Assembly (NCBI GenBank): GCA_021163175.1
Contig: JAGGXG010000118.1
Span: 1-5,222, forward strand
From: Thermoplasmata archaeon
GTDB taxonomy: Archaea; Thermoplasmatota; E2; UBA202; JdFR-43
Direction of reading: 5' to 3'
DNA: 5,222 bases
Below the pieces are notes generated by a model. The model saw only the letters and a program-made list of their open reading frames with translations. It made no database searches and had not been told where the DNA came from. Positions within the stretch are counted from its first letter, which is position 1. Each line of letters begins with the position of its first letter. The position numbers were made by a program, and so were the translations under genes. Shown piece after piece: positions 1 to 4,955 of the stretch.

Positions 1-16
1 AGGCGCATATAGAAAA

Positions 17-25
17 GTTTTTTAT
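17..25 (+). promoter_or_regulatory. possible TATA box for tRNA-Pro
   Basis: A T-rich stretch, TTTTTTATC, is centred about 26 bases before the first tRNA base. That is the spacing expected for an archaeal TATA box if transcription starts near the mature 5' end. The match is weak and other AT-rich bases surround it. Confidence 0.3.
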
Positions 26-47
26 CCTTTTTCTATTTTATGGCGGA

Positions 48-122
48 GGGCCCGTGGGGTAGCTTGGTTTATCCTTCCGGCTTTGGGAGCCGGAGACTCC
101 GGTTCAAATCCGGGCGGGCCCA
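48..122 (+). tRNA. tRNA-Pro (anticodon UGG)
   Basis: The sequence folds as a complete cloverleaf. The acceptor stem is GGGCCCG (48-54) with CGGGCCC (115-121), and A122 is the discriminator. The anticodon stem is CCGGC/GCCGG (77-81/89-93) around the loop TTTGGGA, giving anticodon TGG at 84-86. The T arm is TCCGG-TTCAAAT-CCGGG (98-114). The D arm GGGT/ATCC (57-60/71-74) leaves two bases before the anticodon stem, which is slightly loose but common for archaeal tRNA-Pro. CCA is not encoded and must be added after transcription. There is no intron. UGG can read all CCN codons by wobble. Confidence 0.96.
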
Positions 123-126
123 TTTG

Positions 127-329
127 GATAGCCTTATTCCAACCCATGCATTTGATATGGTGCAGTTAATCAGGAAAACCTGTCCTGCATTCTCAATCGA
201 TCTGTTTGATTCCTCTTCCATGTAAACAAGGGATTTGCCATTGACAGTATTGTTGTAAATCTTGCAAGAGGTATATGAATCACTACATGCTTCCCAGCCA
301 GTTGCATGCCAGAAATGCTGCTTTTGATT
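127..329 (-). pseudogene. fragment of a NosD-like beta-helix surface protein gene
   Basis: On the - strand an open frame with no usable start runs from just after a TAA (330-332) toward tRNA-Pro. Its translation contains KIYNNTVNGKSLVYMEEE and, soon after, IENAGQVFLINCTISNAW. This is the recurring pattern of right-handed beta-helix proteins of the NosD/PF05048 type, common in archaeal cell-surface proteins: Asn-rich turns, NGK, then an ENAGQV-LINC rung. About 67 codons remain, far short of the several hundred residues usual for the family. There is no signal peptide or start codon at the upstream end. At the other end the frame continues antisense through tRNA-Pro to a TAA at 69-71, and the family resemblance stops near position 127, just outside the tRNA. 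I read it as a remnant trapped between two tRNA genes. A functional short protein starting at Met 222-224 is unlikely. Confidence 0.6.
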
Positions 330-342
330 TTACTGGTAAAAT
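327..342. repeat. 16-bp palindrome just 3' of tRNA-Ser
   Basis: ATTTTAC (327-333) and GTAAAAT (336-342) are perfect inverted repeats with a 2-base spacer, three bases beyond the 3' end of tRNA-Ser. In the - strand transcript the RNA just after the tRNA reads CTATTTTACC, so the short U-run could help end transcription. The hairpin itself would be AU-rich and weak. A binding site or chance is equally possible. Confidence 0.3.
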
Positions 343-344
343 AG

Positions 345-429
345 CGCTGAGGGGGGGATTTGAACCCCCGAGGGGCAAAGCCCCACAGGCTCTCCAGGCC
401 TGCGCCTTCCCGGGCTAGGCTACCTCAGC
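345..429 (-). tRNA. tRNA-Ser (anticodon GGA)
   Basis: This is a class II tRNA. The acceptor stem is GCTGAGG (429-423) with CCTCAGC (352-346), and the discriminator is G (345). The anticodon stem CAGGC/GCCTG encloses the loop CTGGAGA, with anticodon GGA at 395-393. The long variable arm is GGGGC-TTT-GCCCC, as expected for serine. The T arm is GGGGG-TTCAAAT-CCCCC. CCA is not encoded. It reads UCC and UCU. The first five tRNA bases overlap the end of cbf5, including its stop codon. I see no good TATA box of its own in the end of cbf5, so it is probably cut out of the cbf5 transcript by RNase P. Confidence 0.97.
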
Positions 430-1396
430 TTTTCCACATTTTTGGATAGGTGCCAGGCTTCATTATGACTCTTTCTGTATCCACGGCGATGCCTTTGTTA
501 TTTTCCATTATTTCTCTCGTGCTCATTAAAGCTTTTCCAATTGCAACTGCCTCGCCTTTTAAAGTTTTTACTATAACCAAGCTTCCTTTTTTTATTCCCG
601 TTTCAACCTTCGCTATGCCTGGCAAAGCAACATTGGCGCCATGGCATATTGCATCGACAGCCGAATCTTTAATGACCACGGAAGGCAAATCTATGGCGTC
701 CTCTAAAGGATGAATATATTTCCTTAAAAATTTTTCTTCCCCCTCTTCCTTCCAGAAAATGTAGGCATCAAGCAAATCCTGCAGTATGACAGCATGCTTT
801 TCCTCAAAAAGTCCGCTTTTTGTTCTCCTCAGCTCTGTCATCTCTGCCCTGCAACCAAGAGCTTTTCCAATGTCCTTACACAGCACCCTTATATATGTTC
901 CTCCCTCGCACCCAACTTTGAATAAAACATCTCTTCCATCCACTTCGAGAATATTCAGATAATATATGGTGCGCTGTCTCAATTGCCTCTTCACCGCCGC
1001 CTCCCTAGGCGGCATCTGCCAAATCTTGCCAACGAATTTTCTCGCCACCTCTTTAATCTTTTTAGGGTTGATATCGCAGCCAACATGCATCACTCCAACA
1101 TATTCCTTTGTTGCTCCATGCATAAGCCCTATTATTTTTGTTGCATTTTCAATTGCAACGATGAGCACGCCTGTAACATTTGGATCAAGTGTGCCACCAT
1201 GCCCTGCTTTTTTAACATGCAATATATCCTTAACCCAGCTTGCAACCTGATGACTGCTTGGTCCAGCTGGTTTGTCAATGGCAACAACGCCATTTTCTAT
1301 AAGCTCCTCAATGCTCCTTTTGTGTGGCTCTTTTCCAAAATCCGGGCTTGTTTCTGCATCCTCTTTTGTTAAACATTTTCTTTTTTGCATTGCCAT
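425..1396 (-). CDS. cbf5: Cbf5, H/ACA RNP tRNA/rRNA pseudouridine synthase
   Basis: Archaeal Cbf5 (dyskerin/TruB family) is the catalytic subunit of H/ACA guide ribonucleoproteins, with Nop10, Gar1 and L7Ae. It converts uridine to pseudouridine in rRNA and, without guide RNA, U55 in tRNA. Motifs seen in the 323 residues: KPAGPSSHQV (42-51), the catalytic loop HGGTLDP with the Asp at 71, the thumb-loop region QMPPREAAVKRQLRQR (about 127-142), and EGGTYIRVLCKDIG (164-177), followed by ELRRTKSG. A C-terminal PUA domain covers about 240-320. The length is normal. The coordinates give the outer ATG. The second ATG (1390-1388, residue 3) lies about 27 bases from the TATA centre and fits a leaderless mRNA better. 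The stop codon TGA (427-425) lies inside the acceptor stem of tRNA-Ser, so the two are probably one transcript. Confidence 0.96.
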   Translation of the reverse strand: MAMQKRKCLTKEDAETSPDFGKEPHKRSIEELIENGVVAIDKPAGPSSHQVASWVKDILHVKKAGHGGTLDPNVTGVLIVAIENATKIIGLMHGATKEYVGVMHVGCDINPKKIKEVARKFVGKIWQMPPREAAVKRQLRQRTIYYLNILEVDGRDVLFKVGCEGGTYIRVLCKDIGKALGCRAEMTELRRTKSGLFEEKHAVILQDLLDAYIFWKEEGEEKFLRKYIHPLEDAIDLPSVVIKDSAVDAICHGANVALPGIAKVETGIKKGSLVIVKTLKGEAVAIGKALMSTREIMENNKGIAVDTERVIMKPGTYPKMWKS

Positions 1397-1412
1397 TTTT
1401 CAATACGCGAGG

Positions 1413-1422
1413 CATATAAAAA
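1413..1422 (-). promoter_or_regulatory. TATA box of cbf5
   Basis: On the - strand TTTTTATATG lies inside a 13-base core, AAGTTTTTATATG (1425-1413), that recurs unchanged in front of the HTH-regulator gene at 3285-3273. Its centre predicts a start of transcription near 1391. That falls inside the outer ATG codon region and next to the second ATG, suggesting a leaderless mRNA that starts translation at 1390. Confidence 0.65.
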
Positions 1423-1480
1423 CTTTGAATGTAACATACTCAAAAATAAAAGGCGACACATCATTTGCTTTTTGTTTCAG

Positions 1481-1644
1481 TCACATCGTCTTCAAAAGAC
1501 GCCTGCATTCCCCAGAAGGAATTTCATTGTCGAGATAAATGGTAATGGGAACATCTATACATACCCTTCTTCATACTGTGCATCAACATTTATCACTAAC
1601 AAAAACACAATAAAAGCAAGCGTGGGAAGCAAAAGCCTTTTCAT
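1481..1644 (-). pseudogene. remnant of a small secreted-protein gene, frameshifted
   Basis: An ATG at 1644-1642 opens a 29-codon frame. It encodes a textbook signal peptide: MKR, a hydrophobic core LLLPTLAFIVFLLVI, then NVDA before QYEEGYV. It stops at TAG (1557-1555). If one base is missing at the stop, reading continues from 1555 as DVPITIYLDNEIPSGECRR and onward to TGA (1483-1481). That frame is open again to 1403 (LKQKANDVSPFIFEYV and so on). A TATA box (1674-1683) and a GTGG-type ribosome binding site precede the ATG. Good start signals, protein-like sequence on both sides of the break and a length of only about 54 to 80 codons suggest a recently broken or short gene. I do not recognise the family. 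A sequencing error, or a real 29-residue secreted peptide, cannot be excluded. Confidence 0.4.
1487..1501. repeat. short hairpin in the cbf5-thyX gap
   Basis: CGTCTT (1487-1492) and AAGACG (1496-1501) form a perfect 6-bp stem with a 3-base loop, inside the second frame of the secreted-protein remnant. No U-run follows on the - strand, so it is not a classic terminator. It may be chance. Confidence 0.25.
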
Positions 1645-1647
1645 GCT

Positions 1648-1655
1648 TCCACCCT
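1648..1655 (-). promoter_or_regulatory. ribosome binding site of the secreted-protein remnant
   Basis: GAGGGTGG lies three bases before the ATG on the - strand and resembles the archaeal Shine-Dalgarno GGAGGTG. It supports 1644 as a true (former) start. The TATA spacing would include only part of it in the mRNA. Confidence 0.4.
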
Positions 1656-1673
1656 CAAAATAAATCAATTTTA

Positions 1674-1683
1674 TATATAAAAA
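1674..1683 (-). promoter_or_regulatory. TATA box downstream of thyX, for the secreted-protein remnant
   Basis: On the - strand TTTTTATATA (1683-1674) starts three bases after the thyX stop codon. It resembles the cbf5 and HTH-gene boxes. It predicts a transcript starting near 1652, which gives a leader of about eight bases reading GTGGAAGC before the ATG at 1644. The neighbouring T-runs could also end thyX transcription. Confidence 0.45.
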
Positions 1684-1686
1684 TTT

Positions 1687-2343
1687 TCACTTCGGATACC
1701 ATATGCAATCCTTTTTTTCCATTGGGCAGTAGCCTCTTGTCCTGCAAGGTGGACCGGCATCCTCAAATATTGTTGGAGCCACTTTTTTAACCAAATGAAG
1801 CATTCGCCATGCAAGCTTTCTTATCTCCCATTGAGCATGCAGGCAGCAACGCAATTCAAAAAAATTTAGAAGACTCCTAGCATTCATTGAAACAATTATT
1901 TTGCTTGTTGTTGCATTCGGAAGAATATAGCGAGCATCCTCTATTGGCACTTCCTCCTTCATTTCATTGTACAGTTCCCATATTTTTTTCATCATTTCAT
2001 CGTATTTCTTCCTTATTTTTTCATTTCTCGCTATTGAAGGAGGAGTAACATATTCCATATCCTGCTCAACATATCTCTGGCTTTGCTGCGAATATGAAGC
2101 TATTCTGTGGCGAACAAGCTGATGAGTCAAAGCTCTCGAAACCCCGGATATTGCAAATGTAAAATAAGCATGTTCCACAACGCTTGTGTGTCCCATTTTT
2201 ATTACTATGCGAAGCAATCTCTTCAACTTTTCTCTATCTTCTTTCAGCAGCTCATCAATATCGCTTTTGGAATGCGTTAACTTTGCTGCAACAGCAGCTA
2301 TTATATCTGGCTCTGGCGTGTAAGCAATCAGCTCAACCTTCAT
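1687..2343 (-). CDS. thyX: ThyX, flavin-dependent thymidylate synthase
   Basis: ThyX makes dTMP from dUMP with methylene-tetrahydrofolate, FAD and NADPH. It is unrelated to ThyA and replaces it in many archaea. The family signature RHRX7S is present as RHRIASYSQQS (78-88), followed by QRY. Other family features are GHTSVVEHAYFTF (51-63), the NARSLLNFFELR segment (154-165) and AQWEIR (170-175), which contribute to the nucleotide and flavin pockets of the tetramer. The 218 residues are a normal length. The C-terminal tail carries three cysteines (200, 206, 213), a pattern I recall from other archaeal ThyX proteins; its role is unclear. The ATG overlaps the stop codon of the upstream regulator gene (TAATG), so translation is probably coupled and no promoter is needed between them. 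The protein is cytoplasmic. Confidence 0.97.
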   Translation of the reverse strand: MKVELIAYTPEPDIIAAVAAKLTHSKSDIDELLKEDREKLKRLLRIVIKMGHTSVVEHAYFTFAISGVSRALTHQLVRHRIASYSQQSQRYVEQDMEYVTPPSIARNEKIRKKYDEMMKKIWELYNEMKEEVPIEDARYILPNATTSKIIVSMNARSLLNFFELRCCLHAQWEIRKLAWRMLHLVKKVAPTIFEDAGPPCRTRGYCPMEKKDCIWYPK

Positions 2344-3260
2344 TATTCCCTCTCAAAAATAAGCTCTATTAGTTTTTCAGGCTCATCTATTTTACGCAAT
2401 TCCTCCTTTTCAATGACAGGCACACCCTCTATATTCTTCTTCCTGCATGAATCCATGAAAAGGACAGAATGCTTTTCCGCCACTTTTGATAAGCTAAAAA
2501 CGAGCTTAGCCTTCTCCTTTATCCTTCTCTCATTTATCCCAACTATGAACCTCTCCCTTATAACCTCGCCTATAGCATGAAATGGACTCCTTGTTGTTGG
2601 CAAAACAAAAGCACCAATTTCCTGCAACATTGCAAATATCTCGTTCTTTATCTCCTTTACTTTCACCTCCTCCTTTTCAATGAGTTTCATCAAATCAATG
2701 GGCTGTATGAATTCATCGCCCAAAAATTCAGCTAGCTTGGAAGCCACTTCTATTGTCGCCCTCTCCCCACTTTCGTACATCCTGATTGCTCTTCTCGATA
2801 CCCCAGCAATTCTGGCAAGCTGCCCTATGGAAACGCCCTGCTCCATGCGCGTGCGGCGAAGGCGCTCGCCGTCTATATTCACATAGAAGCCGCCGGGGGC
2901 GGCGCATACAACGGGAGGCATGCCCTGAAGATAGTTTTTTAGCGTCTCATATGTCATGATTGGCACACCATGGCGGAAGTAGATGACATCATCGTCAAGC
3001 ATTGAAAATGAGCTTCTTCTTCCAATTATGATTGGGACGCCTTCAAGATATTTCGCTATTGATATAAGCTCTTCTGCAACCTCCTGGCTTAAAGCGTCCA
3101 CATTATTGAGCACCTTTATTATGAAAAGGAGGTTATCTCTTCTCGCTACAAAGTCAAAGCTACTCGGACGCACATTACATATCTCGCTGCAATAGAATCC
3201 AGCTCTCGCTAATAGCTCTCTGGTTTCAAAGAGTAGCTCTGTTCTATTCATCAAACTCAT
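2343..3260 (-). CDS. archaeal HTH-type transcriptional regulator (COG1395-like)
   Basis: This 305-residue protein matches the layout of the archaeal putative HTH-type regulators (COG1395/MF_00584 as I recall them). The N-terminal about 110 residues look like a restriction-endonuclease-like fold: SSFDFVARRDNLLFIIKV (33-50) mimics the D...(D/E)xK core, but the second acidic residue is Ile (IIK), so nuclease activity is unlikely. An AAPGG linker follows (120-124). Next is an Xre/Cro-type HTH at about 131-182, with GVSIGQLARIAGVSRRAIRM as its helix-turn-helix. The rest is a C-terminal domain of unknown function. The coordinates give the outer ATG. The ATG at 3251 (residue 4) fits leaderless initiation from the TATA box better. 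The gene's stop overlaps thyX, so it may control thymidylate supply. That is inference from position, and its true targets are unknown. Confidence 0.85.
   Translation of the reverse strand: MSLMNRTELLFETRELLARAGFYCSEICNVRPSSFDFVARRDNLLFIIKVLNNVDALSQEVAEELISIAKYLEGVPIIIGRRSSFSMLDDDVIYFRHGVPIMTYETLKNYLQGMPPVVCAAPGGFYVNIDGERLRRTRMEQGVSIGQLARIAGVSRRAIRMYESGERATIEVASKLAEFLGDEFIQPIDLMKLIEKEEVKVKEIKNEIFAMLQEIGAFVLPTTRSPFHAIGEVIRERFIVGINERRIKEKAKLVFSLSKVAEKHSVLFMDSCRKKNIEGVPVIEKEELRKIDEPEKLIELIFERE
2348..2354 (-). promoter_or_regulatory. ribosome binding site of thyX
   Basis: GAGAGGG, inside the last codons of the regulator gene, sits four bases before the thyX ATG. As an internal operon gene thyX cannot be leaderless, so this Shine-Dalgarno-like stretch together with stop/start coupling supports the start at 2343. 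Confidence 0.5.
2889..2903. repeat. GC-rich hairpin at a domain boundary
   Basis: GCCGCC and GGCGGC flank a 3-base loop, inside otherwise AT-rich DNA. On the - strand it encodes AAPGG of the regulator, between its N-terminal and HTH domains. The codons (GCC GCC CCC GGC GGC) are unlike the A/T-ending codons of the surrounding gene. Confidence 0.4.
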
Positions 3261-3264
3261 ATAC
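3255..3264 (+). promoter_or_regulatory. possible TATA box of tiaS
   Basis: ACTCATATAC lies about 26 bases before the tiaS ATG, the right distance for a leaderless mRNA. It is a weak match and overlaps the start codon of the divergent HTH gene. The stronger ATATAAAAA at 3274-3282 is too close to the ATG to serve this strand. Confidence 0.35.
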
Positions 3265-3272
3265 TACTTTAT

Positions 3273-3282
3273 CATATAAAAA
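3273..3282 (-). promoter_or_regulatory. TATA box of the HTH regulator-thyX operon
   Basis: TTTTTATATG on the - strand lies in the same 13-base core, AAGTTTTTATATG, as in front of cbf5. Its centre is about 26 bases from the ATG at 3251 and only about 17 from the outer ATG at 3260, pointing to a leaderless start at 3251. The box ends five bases before the tiaS ATG on the other strand, so RNA polymerases firing in the two directions should interfere. Confidence 0.65.
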
Positions 3283-3286
3283 CTTA

Positions 3287-4561
3287 ATGTGGATTGGAAT
3301 AGATGATACTGACTCCGCTCAAGGAGGATGCACAACATATGTTGCCACCGAGGTGATAAAGGAGCTGAGCAATAAATTCGATTTAATAGGATTTCCTCGT
3401 CTGGTAAGGCTAAATCCAAATATCCCTTGGAAGACTCGCGGAAATGGAGCCATAGCTTTACATTTTGGACATGGCTATGGAAAAAAATTTGAAATTGGCC
3501 ACATTGGAAAAAAAATATATGCTTATGAAAAAGGAATAAACAAATTTGAAGATGTTTCCGAAGAGCTCGAAAAAATAATACATGCCAGAGCTTTTTTGGA
3601 AGATGAAAAAACAAATCCAGCTTTCGTCATATGCAGAAAAAAGCCTTCATATTCATTTTATAAAAAAGCTGTCAGGAGCATTGTTACAATTGAAGAAGCA
3701 AAGATGGAAACAAAGAATTGCATCTACAAAGCATATAAAAATGGGCGTGGCATCATAGGAAGTGTTGCAGCAATATCATGGAAACCATATGATAGAACAT
3801 ATGAACTGATTACATATGCCAGAAAAAAATGGGTTGATGAGGAAAGTGTTATAAAAATGGATAAAGAATGCAAAAGTTGCTTTGATAACTATGATTATGA
3901 AAATAAGTATATTGCAATAATGCCTCACGCTAATTCGCCTGTATTGTATGGAATAAGAGGAGAGGATGCAGATGAGCTTAAAAAGGCAATGGGCATCGTT
4001 ATTTCCTCGCAAATAGAAAGGTGGATCATATTTGAAACAAATCAGGCTACAGATGAGCATTTGCAAAAGAAGAAAATAAAAGATGTTAAGCCATATGAAA
4101 GCGTTATTGTTAAAGGCATTGTAAAAAAAGAACCGCATGTCATAAAAGGAGGACATGTTATTTTTTCAATATATGATGGAAATGAAATAGAATGCGCCGC
4201 CTATGAACCAACAAAAAGATTTCGCAACATTATAAAAAAATTGAGGAAAGGAGATGTTGTTGTTGTATATGGAGGAGTAAGAAAAAAACCACTAACAATA
4301 AACATTGAGAAAATCAAAATTGAAAAGCTTGCGAAAGTGTATGAAAAGATGGAGAATCCTATTTGCCCGAAATGCGGAAAGCATATGAAATCAATGGGGC
4401 GAGGAAAAGGATATCGATGCCCAAAATGCGGAATAAAAGCTGGAGAAGATAAAGCAAGATATGAGATTGTTGAAAGAGGCATAAAGCCTGGCTTTTATGA
4501 AGTTCCAGTTGTGGCAAGACGCCATTTGGCGAAGCCATTGAAAAGAATGAAACTATCCTAA
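3287..4561 (+). CDS. tiaS: TiaS, tRNA(Ile2) 2-agmatinylcytidine synthetase
   Basis: TiaS joins agmatine to C34 of tRNA-Ile2 using ATP. This makes agmatidine, which lets the CAU anticodon read AUA as isoleucine instead of AUG. It is archaeal and normally essential. The protein starts with the family hallmark MWIGIDDTDS, whose Asp pair belongs to the kinase-like active site, followed by GGCTTYVATE (13-22), which carries the threonine region autophosphorylated in studied homologues. A ferredoxin-like part follows. An OB fold spans about 272-345 (SVIVKGIVKKEPHVIKGGHV, then FSIYDGNEIECAAYEP). A zinc ribbon has cysteines 360, 363, 378 and 381 (CPKCG...CPKCG). The 424 residues are full length. The start is fixed by the N-terminal motif and by the mere 26 bases to the divergent gene. 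ATA codons are frequent in this window, in line with the need for this enzyme. Confidence 0.97.
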   Translation: MWIGIDDTDSAQGGCTTYVATEVIKELSNKFDLIGFPRLVRLNPNIPWKTRGNGAIALHFGHGYGKKFEIGHIGKKIYAYEKGINKFEDVSEELEKIIHARAFLEDEKTNPAFVICRKKPSYSFYKKAVRSIVTIEEAKMETKNCIYKAYKNGRGIIGSVAAISWKPYDRTYELITYARKKWVDEESVIKMDKECKSCFDNYDYENKYIAIMPHANSPVLYGIRGEDADELKKAMGIVISSQIERWIIFETNQATDEHLQKKKIKDVKPYESVIVKGIVKKEPHVIKGGHVIFSIYDGNEIECAAYEPTKRFRNIIKKLRKGDVVVVYGGVRKKPLTINIEKIKIEKLAKVYEKMENPICPKCGKHMKSMGRGKGYRCPKCGIKAGEDKARYEIVERGIKPGFYEVPVVARRHLAKPLKRMKLS

Positions 4562-4921
4562 AATTTCCTCATTTTCCTTCCGCCAGGCTGGCTCAACAAT
4601 GCATAGAAACGAAAGCTCTCCCTTTCCAGTATTTTTTATTTTTTGAACAGAGTTCGGAGGTATGTAAATCAAGCAGCCTTTTTCTACAATTTTTTTCTCG
4701 CCATCGATATACATTTCTCCTTGTCCATCGAGTATATAATAAATTTCAGAGCTACTGAGCCTGTGTGGCAATGTTTCCTCGCCAGCCATCACTTTTGCAT
4801 GAGCGATGCTAAAACTTATTTCAACATCGTCTTTCAAGGGACTCAATAATTCTCTTATGATTGAACCATCTCCCCCTTTTATTTCAGGACATTTCTTTAA
4901 GTCTTTTACAAGCATATTCAT
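4553..4921 (-). CDS. small single-domain cupin protein
   Basis: This 122-residue protein has one beta-barrel cupin domain (Cupin_2 type) at about 36-110. Motif 1, G(X)5HXH(X)3-4E(X)6G, reads from G47 with H53, Leu in place of the second His (55), E59 and G66, as in PHRLSSSEIYYILDG. Motif 2 begins at G82 with IPPNSVQKIKN, where the expected His is Gln93. Only H53 and E59 of the four usual metal ligands remain, so metal binding is doubtful or altered; a sugar-, amino-acid- or signal-binding role is possible. I recall similar HRL...SVQ cupins from archaea but cannot assign a function. There is no signal peptide, so it is cytosolic. The coordinates give the outer ATG; the ATG at 4915 is equally possible. 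The gene overlaps the end of tiaS by nine bases and is divergent from a winged-helix regulator, a likely controller. Confidence 0.88.
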   Translation of the reverse strand: MNMLVKDLKKCPEIKGGDGSIIRELLSPLKDDVEISFSIAHAKVMAGEETLPHRLSSSEIYYILDGQGEMYIDGEKKIVEKGCLIYIPPNSVQKIKNTGKGELSFLCIVEPAWRKENEEILG

Positions 4922-4955
4922 GATTTTGCCAAAATATTAAAATCTTTCATGATTT
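4917..4955. repeat. 10-bp direct repeat in the divergent promoter
   Basis: TTCATGATTT occurs at 4917-4926 and again at 4946-4955, 29 bases apart, which is close to three helical turns. Each copy contains the palindrome TCATGA. The copies flank the shared TATA-like core, as operator half-sites often do. Confidence 0.55.
4931..4944. promoter_or_regulatory. shared AT-rich promoter core between cupin and winged-helix genes
   Basis: AAAATATTAAAATC reads as a TATA-like element on both strands. Its centre (about 4938) is 23-24 bases from both inner ATGs, 4915 on - and 4962 on +. One element, or two overlapping ones, could therefore drive both leaderless mRNAs. Confidence 0.5.

Noticed and set aside
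98..122. tRNA-Pro 3' end as an integration (att) site
   Set aside because: No second copy of the tRNA 3' end is found. The only partial match, GGTTCAAATCC in tRNA-Ser, is the generic T arm. No integrase is present.
40..225. 61-codon + strand frame starting before tRNA-Pro
   Set aside because: It runs straight through the tRNA gene and opposite the beta-helix remnant. No ribosome binding site or protein pattern is seen.
450..1372. Open frames on the + strand opposite cbf5, some with membrane-like hydrophobic stretches
   Set aside because: They mirror the conserved Cbf5 coding sequence, and the hydrophobicity is a by-product of the reverse complement. No promoter or homology is visible.
1272..1663. 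+ strand frames across the cbf5-thyX gap
   Set aside because: They start inside the antisense of cbf5, and the - strand signals (TATA box, ribosome binding site, signal peptide) explain this region better.
3264..4482. Open frames on the - strand opposite tiaS (116, 126 and 93 codons)
   Set aside because: They are antisense to a well-conserved gene, rich in Phe, Ile and Cys as expected from A-rich coding DNA read backwards, and show no family motif or start signals.
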